Source: Desulfovibrio sp. (lineage in GTDB: Bacteria; Desulfobacterota; Desulfovibrionia; Desulfovibrionales; Desulfovibrionaceae). From it: a DNA stretch of 64,000 nt. Made by a program: the position numbers and the translations under genes. Positions 35,979-44,704 of the stretch are shown piece by piece. The stretch is from contig NZ_WASP01000010.1 of NCBI RefSeq assembly GCF_009712225.1, forward strand, positions 129,576 to 193,575, given 5' to 3'. The notes under the pieces were generated by a model. It was not told the origin of the DNA, searched no databases, and saw nothing but the letters and a program-made list of their open reading frames with translations. Each line of letters opens with the position of its first letter. The stretch's first letter is position 1.

Positions 35979-36220
35979 AAAATTCTCCTCAAACGGCGAT
36001 CCACCCTGTCAGCGCTCTGGGCGCACCAAACCGCCTCAAAAAACGGCACACAAAGCCGCTATTTTCGTTTATTGCGCGTAAATGCTAGCATTGCTTCCCT
36101 GCGGTGTGAAGACATTTTCAAGAGAGTTTCTGGATACAGCCCGCCAGCCCGCATTGCACCCTACGGGGCGTCAGGGTATAGTAACCGAATAATCACGCAG
36201 CATTTCAAGAGAGGCTTTAT

Positions 36221-37024
36221 ATGCTTACTCCCCCCAACATACTTACCATCGCCGGTTCAGATTCCGGCGGCGGCGCGGGCATCCAGGCCGACCTCAAGAC
36301 CATCATGGCCCTCGGCGGCTATGGCATGAGCGTTATCACTGCTCTGACCGCGCAAAATGGCCTTGGCGTAACGGGCATACATGCGCCGGATGCGGACTTT
36401 GTGCTGCTGCAACTGCGCACGGTGCTTGAAGGATTTTCGGTCAAGGCCGCCAAAACTGGCATGCTCTTTTCCGCCCCTATCATCCGCGCTGTTGCGGCCG
36501 AGTTGCGCAAGCGCGACTTTCCGCTGGTTGTTGACCCTGTTTCCGTAAGCCAGAGTGGAAGCCGCCTGTTGCAGGAAGATGCCGTTGCCGCCCTGATTGA
36601 TGAAATGCTGCCCGACTGCGACCTGCTGACCCCCAACCGCCCTGAGGCGGAGATGCTCACCGGCATGACCATCGCCAGCCTTGGGGATGCCGAGGCTGCG
36701 GGCGAAAAACTCATTGCCATGGGGGCACGTGCCGTGCTGATCAAGGGCGGGCACATGGAAAGCTCCATCATGGTTACAGACTGCCTGTGCGTGCCCGGTG
36801 AACAGCCCAAACACCTGCCGCAGGCCAAGGTTGAAACCGCCAACAACCACGGTACGGGCTGCACACTCTCGGCGGCCATAGCCACGGGCCTTGGGCGCGG
36901 CCTGCCCCTGCAGGTGGCTGTAACCCGTGCACAGGAATATCTTAACCTTGCACTGCGCAAGAGCTACGCGCCCGGCGAGGGCTGCGGCCCGGTAAACCAT
37001 GCCGCTGGCCTGAACATCAGCTAG
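36221..37024 (+). CDS. thiD: Hydroxymethylpyrimidine / phosphomethylpyrimidine kinase
   Basis: A 267-residue ribokinase-fold enzyme that phosphorylates HMP and HMP-P for thiamine synthesis. The start [19 protein letters not shown] is diagnostic. [22 protein letters not shown] and the anion-hole motif [14 protein letters not shown] complete the pattern. AAGAGAGG precedes the ATG. The 240-bp upstream region has no TPP-riboswitch core (no CTGAGA), so thiamine control is not evident here. It stands alone between an envelope operon and flagellar genes. Confidence 0.94.
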   Translation: MLTPPNILTIAGSDSGGGAGIQADLKTIMALGGYGMSVITALTAQNGLGVTGIHAPDADFVLLQLRTVLEGFSVKAAKTGMLFSAPIIRAVAAELRKRDFPLVVDPVSVSQSGSRLLQEDAVAALIDEMLPDCDLLTPNRPEAEMLTGMTIASLGDAEAAGEKLIAMGARAVLIKGGHMESSIMVTDCLCVPGEQPKHLPQAKVETANNHGTGCTLSAAIATGLGRGLPLQVAVTRAQEYLNLALRKSYAPGEGCGPVNHAAGLNIS

Positions 37025-37180
37025 CCGCCTCAACCTCACCCACTGACAGGGCTGCCTGCACGGCCGCCGTGGCGGATCTGCCCCCGATCATCTAGTTGTG
37101 GGCAGCCAGCATGCGGTTGGCCCACTGTTTGCACTTTCAGCCAGTGGATAGAACGGGTGTCAAAATCAAGGCGGTGTAGT

Positions 37181-37618
37181 GTGCCCTTCCATTTTAAAAT
37201 GCAGAAAGTGCTCGATTACCGGGAGCAGCTTGAGGAAGAAGCCAAGGTTGATCTGGCCCTCAAGCAAAGGCTTCTGGAAGATTCACGGGCCCTTTTTGAG
37301 CGGCTCAAAACCGAGCTGAGGCAGTGCGAAGACCGCCTTTTTCAGTCAGCCCTTGCGCCGCAGGGCGAGCGCTGGCTCATGGAACAGTACCTGAAAGGGC
37401 TCAAAGGCGATGTGGCCAATGCAGCCATGCAAACACGCATGCACGAGCAGCTGGTTGACGAAGCCCGCAAAATGCTCGCTGCCCGCGCCATAGAACGAAA
37501 ACTGCTGGAAAAGCTCAAGGAGCGCCAGAACCTGCAGTATCTTCGCGAGGAACAACTGAAGGAGCAACGCGTCAATGACGAAACAGCCACACTCCGCTAC
37601 AAAGCTCCGACTCTCTAA
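37181..37618 (+). CDS. fliJ: Flagellar export chaperone FliJ
   Basis: A 145-residue, almost wholly coiled-coil protein beginning VPFHFKMQKVLDYREQLEE, which is typical of FliJ. FliJ is a soluble part of the flagellar type III export apparatus, linking the FliI ATPase to FlhA and escorting cargo chaperones. GTG 37181 was chosen over an in-frame start at 37157 because it gives the family N terminus and has a purine-rich GGCGG upstream. It overlaps the next gene by 44 bp in a different frame. The pair with a MotE-like protein supports the flagellar assignment. Confidence 0.82.
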   Translation: MPFHFKMQKVLDYREQLEEEAKVDLALKQRLLEDSRALFERLKTELRQCEDRLFQSALAPQGERWLMEQYLKGLKGDVANAAMQTRMHEQLVDEARKMLAARAIERKLLEKLKERQNLQYLREEQLKEQRVNDETATLRYKAPTL

Positions 37619-38954
37619 GCTTTTCCGCTGGCTGGCGGTGCTCTGCTTCATGAAGCTTATCATCCTCGGCATGTTGCTGCTGGATGTGCCCGCACCCTCC
37701 TGGCTTGGCGGTTCGTCAAAACAGGAAGCCGCCAGACAGGAAAACAGCAAGCCGGATGCCCCTGCCAGGGCCGAGTCTGGCCAGCGAGGCATACAGCAGG
37801 TTGCGGAACCCCCTGCCCCGGCCATAGCGCCGTCGGCATCTGGCTCAGCACAATCCGGCCCAGCACAATCCGGGCTGGCGCAAAGCCTCGGTTCCTCTCT
37901 TTCCGCCATTGGCTCGACGCTTGATTCTACCCTTGATTCTGTGGTCACGGCTGTCAAGGACAAGGCAGAAACCGGCCTCAGCGAACCTCAGGGGGCTGCT
38001 GCGGCCCGCATGGCCGCCGCTGCCAAACCGCAGACCGGCCACGCCGCTGCTGTGGCAGATGCAGCCATGCCCGCCCCGCTTATTCGCGTGGGCGCTTCTG
38101 GCGGCGCGCCCTCTCCGGCAAGCGCTGTCGGCCAGAGCCAGACTTTTTCACCCAGCATGCCAGAACCGCAGCCCCTGCCCGCTCCGCTGGCAGAACCGGG
38201 AACCAGTGCGCCTTCCAACAGCCTTATTGTTTCGGCCAAGCCCAACCGCGCCAGCGAATCTGAATGGCTCGACGCCCTTGGCCTGAGCCATCTGCCCATC
38301 CCTGGCCTTGGCAGTGTTCAGGCGGCCCATGCGGCGGCTCTCGACATGCCCGTGCCCCAAACACCCACCGCGGGGCAGTCACCCTTTTCCCCCGCAGAGC
38401 AGACCGCTCCGCTGAGTGTGCCGGGCGCGCCGCCCATTCCCGCAAATATTCCCCGTGGTCAGAGCTCTGACGGTGCCCCCCTGCCGCCGCGCGGCTCAAC
38501 GGGCGGCAACGACGGTTTTCTGCCTGCCCTGCCTCAGGGTCAGCCTGCAGGCACGCTGCCCGCGCCTTCGGTGCAGACACCCCAGAACGCCTACGCCAAC
38601 GATCCCAACAACAAGGCGCAGGAACTGGCCCGTCAGCAGCAGGATATTCTTGTGTTGCGCCAGCAGATGGATCAGCGCCTCAAGGATATTCAGGAAACCG
38701 AAAAGAAAATGCAGGACATGATCCGCGAGGCCAGAGGGCTGGAGAACGACAAGGTTCACCGCCTTATCCTCACATACTCCATGATGAAGCCCAAGGCTGC
38801 GGCCAAGGCGCTGGAGAGCATGGACGAGCGCGTGGCCATACGCATTCTTTCCGGCATGTCGCCCAAGCAGTCTGGCGAAATACTCACCTATGTGGCCCCG
38901 GCCAAAACCGCCAAATTTACAGAGCTTATCACCCGCATGAGGATTCCCGACTGA
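37575..38954 (+). CDS. MotE-like flagellar motor protein with long disordered linker
   Basis: A 459-residue protein. A cytoplasmic start and one membrane segment (about residues 20-38, LAVLCFMKLIILGMLLL) precede a 300-residue Ala/Pro/Ser/Gln-rich linker. A coiled coil (ELARQQQDILVLRQQMDQ) leads into a C-terminal MgtE_N-type domain (LILTYSMMKPKAAAKALESM, then ILSGMSPKQSGEIL). The domain resembles FliG-M and occurs in MotE, which in epsilonproteobacteria and relatives chaperones the MotB/MotC stator. The overlap with fliJ fits that role. The linker is much longer than in typical MotE proteins. The end overlaps the truA start in TGATG. Confidence 0.78.
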   Translation: MTKQPHSATKLRLSKLFRWLAVLCFMKLIILGMLLLDVPAPSWLGGSSKQEAARQENSKPDAPARAESGQRGIQQVAEPPAPAIAPSASGSAQSGPAQSGLAQSLGSSLSAIGSTLDSTLDSVVTAVKDKAETGLSEPQGAAAARMAAAAKPQTGHAAAVADAAMPAPLIRVGASGGAPSPASAVGQSQTFSPSMPEPQPLPAPLAEPGTSAPSNSLIVSAKPNRASESEWLDALGLSHLPIPGLGSVQAAHAAALDMPVPQTPTAGQSPFSPAEQTAPLSVPGAPPIPANIPRGQSSDGAPLPPRGSTGGNDGFLPALPQGQPAGTLPAPSVQTPQNAYANDPNNKAQELARQQQDILVLRQQMDQRLKDIQETEKKMQDMIREARGLENDKVHRLILTYSMMKPKAAAKALESMDERVAIRILSGMSPKQSGEILTYVAPAKTAKFTELITRMRIPD

Positions 38955-39727
38955 TGCGCCTCAAACTTCTTGTGGCCTATGTGGGAACCCGCTACAGCGG
39001 ATGGCAGATTCAGGAAAAACCCAGCCCGCCGCCCACCATTCAGGGCGAGCTGGAGGCAGCCCTGCGCACAATCTGCGGGCAGGCCGTGCGCGCGCACGGC
39101 TCTGGCCGTACCGATTCTGGCGTGCACGCTCACGGCCAGGTTGTGCACTGTGATGTGCCCGACAGCCGCGCGGGGCTCGACTGGCGCAACAGCCTCAATG
39201 CCATTTTGCCGCGCGACATACGCGTGCTGCATGCCCAGCAGGCCGCATCAGATTTTCATGCCCGCAAAGACGCCCTGCGCAAAACCTACGCCTACCAGTT
39301 CTGGCAGGAGCAGACCTTCATGCCGCCGTACCTCACGCCCTTTGTGTGGAAATGCGGCCCCCTCAGGGTGGATGCCATGCGCGCCGCCCTGCCCCACCTT
39401 CTGGGTCAGCACGACTTTGCCGCCATGCGTAACGTGGGCACGGATGTGGACAGCACGGAACGCACCGTTCTGCAGGTCGACCTGCACGCCATGCCCCCCT
39501 GTGAGTTTTACCCCACACACGCGCCCATGCTGCGCTTTATGGTAACGGCAGACGGATTTCTCAAACAGATGGTGCGCAACATGGCGGGCCTGCTGGTTGC
39601 CTGTGGTCAGGGCAGGGTTGACCCGCAAACTGTGCCCGCCCTGCTTGAAACCTGCGATCGTCGTGCTGTGCCTTCGGTTACCGCGCCGCCACAGGGGCTT
39701 GCGCTGGTAAGCGTGGTGTACCCCTAG
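38954..39727 (+). CDS. truA: tRNA pseudouridine(38-40) synthase
   Basis: A 257-residue enzyme that isomerises uridines 38-40 in the tRNA anticodon arm. The catalytic Asp is in GSGRTDSGVHAHGQ near residue 53. LKLLVAYVGTRYSGWQIQ at the start and FLKQMVRNMAGLLVACG near the C terminus are family hallmarks. It overlaps the MotE-like stop by one base, so it is co-translated with flagellar genes, probably without functional linkage. A terminator lies 53 bp downstream. Confidence 0.95.
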   Translation: MRLKLLVAYVGTRYSGWQIQEKPSPPPTIQGELEAALRTICGQAVRAHGSGRTDSGVHAHGQVVHCDVPDSRAGLDWRNSLNAILPRDIRVLHAQQAASDFHARKDALRKTYAYQFWQEQTFMPPYLTPFVWKCGPLRVDAMRAALPHLLGQHDFAAMRNVGTDVDSTERTVLQVDLHAMPPCEFYPTHAPMLRFMVTADGFLKQMVRNMAGLLVACGQGRVDPQTVPALLETCDRRAVPSVTAPPQGLALVSVVYP

Positions 39728-39779
39728 TTTTCTGCAGCTTGCTGCCCAGAATTGCGCGCCACGTGGCGGTACAGCAATA

Positions 39780-39814
39780 CAAAAGCCCCCGCTCTGACAG
39801 AACGGGGGCTTTTG
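39780..39814. terminator. Bidirectional terminator between truA and the YbjQ-like gene
   Basis: AAAAGCCCCCG pairs with CGGGGGCTTTT across an 11-nt loop. The A and T runs on both sides let it serve truA (plus) and the convergent gene ending at 39836. Confidence 0.9.
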
Positions 39815-39835
39815 CCTGTATGGTTACCGGCTTGC

Positions 39836-40255
39836 TCAGATTATTTCACTGAGGCCAGATTGCTCCTGCGCCTTGAACTTTTGCTGCAGCATGAGCGGCA
39901 GCGATTCAGGGTCGGTTGGATCAAATTCAAACATCACGGCCGTGCCGAAACACGAAAAATACTTGCTGCCATCGGGGTGAAAGGCAACATTTTCGTTATA
40001 GCCCACAATGGCCTGCGCGCCCTTGTTCATGGCGCGGGCTGCCATGCCGAAAAAGGCTTCTTCCGAATCAAAACCCCGGCAGCACACAAGGCCAAGCACC
40101 TTGGCGATACGGCGGCCTTCCACCTGATGTGTCGTCACCACAGGAAAACGTCCGGCAAGAAAAATCTCTCGCACACGATCACTGGCGTCAGAAACACCAG
40201 ACGACCTCTCGGCCTTGCGGCTTTTTTTCTCGTGGCCTCCCAGCAAAAAGAACAT
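39836..40255 (-). CDS. YbjQ/UPF0145-like protein
   Basis: A 139-residue protein starting at ATG 40255 behind GGAGG; the longer frame to 40336 is not needed. The middle (VTTHQVEGRRIAKVLGLVCC, then AARAMNKGAQAIVGYN) follows the YbjQ/DUF74 pattern, a small pentamer-forming family sometimes called heavy-metal-binding. Activity is unproven. The N terminus is basic (GGHEKKSRKAERSS) rather than the bare domain. It ends at a shared terminator. Confidence 0.75.
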   Translation of the reverse strand: MFFLLGGHEKKSRKAERSSGVSDASDRVREIFLAGRFPVVTTHQVEGRRIAKVLGLVCCRGFDSEEAFFGMAARAMNKGAQAIVGYNENVAFHPDGSKYFSCFGTAVMFEFDPTDPESLPLMLQQKFKAQEQSGLSEII

Positions 40256-40415
40256 GCTGAACCTCCAGATCAGATGGATGTTCGGGCGTATGACGCCCGT
40301 TGCGTTCAGTTTTGCAAATGGCTTGCCAATGAACAATTTTCCTTAAAATACATATAGTTAAATTAAAGAGCAACGCCATAGTCAGCGTCTTGACGCCACC
40401 CCTTGCGCTATGCGG

Positions 40416-41426
40416 TCAGCGCATCTGGTTGGCATCGCGCACAAAATCATTATAAGCGGCGCGGCTTGCCACGGCGGCCTTATTCATTTCAAAACGCAGG
40501 GGGGCGTAAAATTCTTCTTCAAGCCCTTTGTCAAAAAGCTCTGCATAGCTTTCTGCCTGTTTGAGAAAAGCACGATAGCGGCGCTCCAGGTCGGGGGCAG
40601 CCCTGAAGGGCGGGCGACCGCCATCAGCCAGGGCCTCTGCCAGCTCCTGACGTTGCGCTTGCAGAGCTTCCCGGTCAGGCTTGTCGGGTGCGAGAAGGGT
40701 GGCAGCCTTGCCAAATACGGCAAAGATACGTTCCGCAGCCTGAATCTGGCGCTTCAGCGGGTGGTTGTGCAACAGCAGGTCTTCCGCCGGGGCGGCCTCG
40801 GCCTCCACAATCTGCATAAAGCCGTCACGGGCCACAACAAAGGCCGCGTGGGCCTTGGCAATTCCCGCTGCCAGATATTTGCCTTTCACTCCGTCGTCCT
40901 GCAACGAGGCGTCCTCCACATACTTTTCAAGTGTGCGGTAGTCGGCGCGCATGCTGCCAATGGCCTTGTTCATATCCTGCACGCAGGCCGCCATCTTCCT
41001 GGTCTGCTCGGGCGTAAACAGCCCCACAGGCGGTACAAGGCGACGGGCAAGTTTTTCGTCTTCGTCCGGATTTACAACAGGCCGCTTTGCCAGCTGCCAC
41101 TCTGCAAGATAGTATTTGGTGTATGCCATAAGCACGTCGGCCTGGGCATAACGGCCCGTTGCAAGCGCCATGGACGCAGAATTGGAAAAAGCCACCAGAC
41201 GGTCTGCCCTGTCCAGGTCTACGGGGCTGGGGGGCTGGCTGGCTTCCGGCTCGGCCTGTTCAACGGCGGGGCTTGTCGCCTTGGAGGCAGCAGAGCTGGA
41301 AACACCAGAGGCTGATTCCACCTTGGTTTTGTCTGCCTTGTCCGCTTCTTTCTTGCCCGATTCGCAGGCGGTGAGCAGCAGGGCCAAACCCAGAACCAAC
41401 ACCAGAGTATGGAGTATGTTTTTCAT
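40416..41426 (-). CDS. Lipoprotein of unknown function (possibly DUF3829-like)
   Basis: A 336-residue lipoprotein starting at ATG 41426 (MKNILHTLVLVLGLALLL) with lipobox LLTAC. A Lys/Ser/Ala-rich spacer runs to about residue 75, then a helical domain (LVAFSNSASMALATGRYAQ, and later FEMNKAAVASRAAYNDFV). The helical repeat pattern loosely fits DUF3829/YiiG-type lipoproteins, but I cannot confirm it. It stands alone between a YbjQ-like gene and a sugar operon. Confidence 0.7.
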   Translation of the reverse strand: MKNILHTLVLVLGLALLLTACESGKKEADKADKTKVESASGVSSSAASKATSPAVEQAEPEASQPPSPVDLDRADRLVAFSNSASMALATGRYAQADVLMAYTKYYLAEWQLAKRPVVNPDEDEKLARRLVPPVGLFTPEQTRKMAACVQDMNKAIGSMRADYRTLEKYVEDASLQDDGVKGKYLAAGIAKAHAAFVVARDGFMQIVEAEAAPAEDLLLHNHPLKRQIQAAERIFAVFGKAATLLAPDKPDREALQAQRQELAEALADGGRPPFRAAPDLERRYRAFLKQAESYAELFDKGLEEEFYAPLRFEMNKAAVASRAAYNDFVRDANQMR

Positions 41427-41440
41427 AGGCATACACGTAC

Positions 41441-41467
41441 GAACGTCCCGCATAGGGCGGGACGTTC
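41441..41467. other. Perfect hairpin between the HAD gene and the lipoprotein gene
   Basis: GAACGTCCCGC (41441-41451) pairs fully with GCGGGACGTTC (41457-41467) across a 5-nt loop. It may end the sugar operon, but no T-run follows in the minus direction. It lies 15 nt upstream of the lipoprotein start and could also affect that mRNA. Confidence 0.6.
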
Positions 41468-41513
41468 AATAACAGTTATAAATTGTTGCGAATATTCCTC
41501 GCAGACAAGAGAG

Positions 41514-42149
41514 CTACGCTCTGGCGGCGATCCAGGCATTGAGGCCGGTGAGGTCGTCGCCCCAGGGGAACGATCCGCCCTTGAGCTCAGGCCCCACGCC
41601 GTAAAACTGCGTACCAACGGTTTCTGCGGCATCGCGGTCAGTGGGAGCATCGCCCACCATCAGCACGTCAGCGGGGTCAAGCTTCTGCCCGTCCACAATC
41701 TGCCCAAGCAACACGGCCTTGGCTGGCGGGGAACCGTGGATGGCATCAAAATATCTGTCCAGTCTGCGTTCGCGCAGCACTGCCTGCACTTCTTCGTGCG
41801 GCGCGCCAGAGCACACAAACATGGGCAGCTTGCCGTGCCATGAATCAAGTGTTTCCTGAATGCCGGGCACAAGTTCACAACGGCGCAGTTCGTCCAGAGC
41901 GTACTCCGAGAAAAGGTTGCCGAGGTGTTCCGATTCCTGCGGCGTAATGGTCTTGCCCAGGACCTCTGTAAAAAACCACTCAAACTTTTTGTAACGGCTC
42001 ACGCCGCCATGCACCTTGTGGTACATCAAAAAGCGGTCACGCGCTTCAGGGCCGAAAGGCTCCATAACACGGGCAAAGGCGCGGGTTTTTACGGGCACGC
42101 TGTCAAGAATGACGCCATCACAGTCAAAAACAAGGCATTGCAGTGACAT
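41514..42149 (-). CDS. HAD-superfamily hydrolase (phosphatase/mutase type)
   Basis: A 211-residue HAD subfamily I protein. Motif I is VFDCDGVILDS (nucleophile Asp and acid Asp), motif II is FVCSGAP, the Lys of motif III is around PPAKAVLL, and motif IV is VLMVGDAPTDRDAAE. It would hydrolyse a small phosphorylated metabolite. SD AAGGA precedes the ATG. It is last in a five-gene operon for a modified sugar. By analogy with KdsC (a different HAD type) it could dephosphorylate a keto-deoxy sugar acid phosphate; this is inference. Confidence 0.85.
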   Translation of the reverse strand: MSLQCLVFDCDGVILDSVPVKTRAFARVMEPFGPEARDRFLMYHKVHGGVSRYKKFEWFFTEVLGKTITPQESEHLGNLFSEYALDELRRCELVPGIQETLDSWHGKLPMFVCSGAPHEEVQAVLRERRLDRYFDAIHGSPPAKAVLLGQIVDGQKLDPADVLMVGDAPTDRDAAETVGTQFYGVGPELKGGSFPWGDDLTGLNAWIAARA

Positions 42150-42200
42150 AAAATTCCTTGAAAAACAGTTCTCTCTGTACTTTCGCTCGTGGTTTGCCGC

Positions 42201-42905
42201 CTAACCGCGCATGCCAATCTGCTTGGCAGGCACGCCGCCCACAATGCTGAAGGGGGCCACGTTGCGGGTTACCACCGCACCAGCGCCCACCACCGCGCCA
42301 CGCCCGATGCGCACATCGGGGGTGATGACGCAGTTGGCCCCGATCCACACGTCTTCTTCAATAATGATCTGGCCAGGCACATGCCCCTGGTGCATGATGG
42401 GCACATCCTGCCGCGCAATACAGTGGTTTGCTGCGCGGATAACCGTGCCGGGACCAATGGCGGTCTGCGCGCCTATTTCTATGCGCCCCGCATCGGCCCC
42501 CACATGCACATTGGGCGACAGAGCCACGCTGTCGTGCAGCACCAGCTCGCCATCGCTGGCCGTAACAAAACAGCCGCGCCCCATGCGCACACCGTTGCCA
42601 ATGCGCATGTTGCCGCAACCGGCAAGGCTCAGGCCCGTAGCAAAACGCGCGGAACCGCAGCCTTTGAAAAGCCAGCGCCAGGCCAGCAGGCGCAGGGCAA
42701 TGCCCACAGGCGTGGGAATCCACGTAAAGGTGGCGATCCACAGCTCTTCAAGCGCTGCCTTTACCCGGCTGCCCACGCCGGGCGCGGCATGCGCCCCCGG
42801 CTGTGCGGCGGCGCCGCAGGATTTTGCTCCTGCGGCGCACGCGCCATTGATATCAGAAGCGGGCTTGCCGCTCTGCGAATCAGAAGAAGGGAGGTTGCCC
42901 GGCAT
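42201..42905 (-). CDS. Left-handed beta-helix acyltransferase (sugar O-acetyltransferase type)
   Basis: A 234-residue protein whose C-terminal half is hexapeptide repeats (IEIGAQTAIGPGTVI, then IIIEEDVWIGANCVITPDV) ending GAGAVVTRNVAPFSIVGGVP, typical of the LbH acetyltransferases. The catalytic His is likely the one in AANHCIARQ. A hydrophobic region (about 55-75) precedes the repeats. The first 45 residues are low-complexity Ala/Gly/Ser, so a downstream start is possible. The ATG directly follows the stop of the KdsB-like gene. It probably acetylates the sugar made by this operon. Confidence 0.82.
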   Translation of the reverse strand: MPGNLPSSDSQSGKPASDINGACAAGAKSCGAAAQPGAHAAPGVGSRVKAALEELWIATFTWIPTPVGIALRLLAWRWLFKGCGSARFATGLSLAGCGNMRIGNGVRMGRGCFVTASDGELVLHDSVALSPNVHVGADAGRIEIGAQTAIGPGTVIRAANHCIARQDVPIMHQGHVPGQIIIEEDVWIGANCVITPDVRIGRGAVVGAGAVVTRNVAPFSIVGGVPAKQIGMRG

Positions 42906-43676
42906 TTACTTGCTGTATTCCTTCATGAGGTCGTCGCCTTCCATCAGACGGGCCACGCGAGCGAGATCCTCGGGGGTGTCAACGCTCCAGCTGCGGCAAT
43001 CTGTGGGTACCATGTGCACCTTTTCGCCGTGTTCCAAAACGCGCAGCATGTCTACCGATTCGTAAATTTCCAGAGGGCTTTCGGGCATTTCGTTAAAATG
43101 CAGCAGATAGTCGCGGCGGAAGGGAATGATGCAGACCTGCTTGCGCATGGGAACCTTGTCGTAGCCCTTTTTGCGGGAGGGGATAGGCTCGCGCGAGAAG
43201 TAGACGGCGTTGTTGAAGTGGTCAACAACAACCTTGACTTCATTGGGATCTTCAAATTCTTCAATGGTATCCATATCGGCCATAAGATTGACCACATTGA
43301 TGGAGGGGTCGGCCAGCATGGGGGCCACGGCGGCGTCGATCATTTCGGGGCGCACCATGGGCTCGTCGCCCTGCACCATCACCACGATGTCGGCCTTCTG
43401 ACCGGTTGCGGCCTCAATCTTGAGCAGGGCCTCGGCAGTGCGAGTAGAGCAGCGAACGTGGTGGTCGCCGGTCATCACGCTTTTGAGGCCTGCATCCCTG
43501 CAGTAATTTTCAATAATTTCGTCGCAGGTAGCCACATAGGTGGCGGAAAGGCACTTGCTCATGGCAGTGCGGTAGGCCACATGCCCCACCATGGGTACGT
43601 TGTGGATAAGGGCAAGCGGTTTGCCGGGGTAACGGCTGGAACCCATACGCGCGGGAATGATGGCAATAATATTCAT
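42906..43676 (-). CDS. CMP-sugar synthetase, KdsB-like
   Basis: A 256-residue cytidylyltransferase. It has the KdsB signature IPARMGSSRYPGKPLALI, VMVQGDEPMVRPEMID and VYFSREPIPS. KdsB activates KDO with CTP to CMP-KDO. The upstream aldolase and SDR suggest the substrate here may be a related 2-keto-3-deoxy sugar acid rather than lipid A core KDO. SD AAGGAG precedes ATG 43676. The acetyltransferase start abuts its stop. Confidence 0.85.
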   Translation of the reverse strand: MNIIAIIPARMGSSRYPGKPLALIHNVPMVGHVAYRTAMSKCLSATYVATCDEIIENYCRDAGLKSVMTGDHHVRCSTRTAEALLKIEAATGQKADIVVMVQGDEPMVRPEMIDAAVAPMLADPSINVVNLMADMDTIEEFEDPNEVKVVVDHFNNAVYFSREPIPSRKKGYDKVPMRKQVCIIPFRRDYLLHFNEMPESPLEIYESVDMLRVLEHGEKVHMVPTDCRSWSVDTPEDLARVARLMEGDDLMKEYSK

Positions 43677-43787
43677 ATGGCGGCTCCTTGTGGCCTCAAA
43701 AAATGTGCTGTGGTTTCAAAAAATCGCATCCAGTTGCGGCCCCGGTGGCGTTACGCCGCCAAAGCCAAACCGTACACTGCGCAGGGT

Positions 43788-44702
43788 CTAATCGTCGGTG
43801 GAGACGAGATACCCGCCTTCAGAGGCCAGTTCGGGGTGCAGTTCCTTGTGCTCTTCTTCCATCACGCGCAAAATGCCCTGCCCCAGATCAACCGTAAGCG
43901 GCGGAACCAGCTTGCGGCCCACCTTGGGCATAAAGGCGTAGGGCGTAACCTGATAATGCCCGCTGTTGGGGTCGTTCTGGTAACTGATGTCCAGTTCCTT
44001 GCCCAGCATTTCGCCGATCATCTTGAACAGGTCGCCCACACGCATGGGCTGGTTGCCTGAGATGATGATGTTCTGGTTTTCAAATTCCGGGTCAAGCACG
44101 GCCAGGGTTGCCGCCGAGGCATCGTCCACATGCACGTATTCGCGCAGGGCCGTGGGCGCGCCGTAGTAGGTGATCGCGCCCTTTGCCAGTGCCTCGTACA
44201 CAAACCTGTTAATGGCATTGCGACGGTCAGACCGGGGACCGTACAGCGAGCCGTAGCGCAAAATGGTGTAGGGCAGGTTGTGCATGGCCTGATAATTTTC
44301 AATGTACAGTTCGCAGGCCTGCTTGCTGCAGCGGTAAAAACCGCCAGACTTGCCATACACATAGAGCGAGCTTGCAAAAACATAACGCTTCACGCCTGCC
44401 TTGCGGCAGGCTTCAAGCACCATGACGTTGCCCAGCACGTTGATGCGCGCAGTATCCACAGGGCGGTTATTGGCCTCGCCGATATCGGCAATACCCGCAT
44501 AGTTGAAGACCATATCCGCACCGACAACGGCGCGGTTAACGGTTTCTTCATCCAGAATATTGCCCGCAAGCATGGTCTGGTCGGGTCGCAGCCAGGGTGA
44601 GGGATGCAGATCAACAATGGTGACCGCATGCCCGGCTTCAGAAAGCTTGTCGCAAATATGCGAGCCCAGAAAACCAGACCCGCCAAAAACGGTAATTTTC
44701 AC
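43788..44702 (-). CDS. NAD-dependent sugar epimerase/dehydratase (extended SDR)
   Basis: A 304-residue SDR starting at GTG 44702 after GGGAG. The cofactor motif is GGSGFLGSHI. The active-site Tyr and Lys are in FYRCSKQACE, with the preceding Ser in FASSLYVYGKSG. REYVHVDDASAATLAVLD and YGSLYGPRSD are typical of GalE-like enzymes. It would epimerise or dehydrate a sugar nucleotide or free sugar in this operon. It starts 2 bp after the aldolase stop. Substrate unknown. Confidence 0.88.
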   Translation of the reverse strand: MKITVFGGSGFLGSHICDKLSEAGHAVTIVDLHPSPWLRPDQTMLAGNILDEETVNRAVVGADMVFNYAGIADIGEANNRPVDTARINVLGNVMVLEACRKAGVKRYVFASSLYVYGKSGGFYRCSKQACELYIENYQAMHNLPYTILRYGSLYGPRSDRRNAINRFVYEALAKGAITYYGAPTALREYVHVDDASAATLAVLDPEFENQNIIISGNQPMRVGDLFKMIGEMLGKELDISYQNDPNSGHYQVTPYAFMPKVGRKLVPPLTVDLGQGILRVMEEEHKELHPELASEGGYLVSTDD

Positions 44703-44704
44703 TG

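Noticed and set aside
35979..36220. TPP riboswitch ahead of thiD
   Set aside because: The conserved core (CTGAGA and the second helix motif) is absent.
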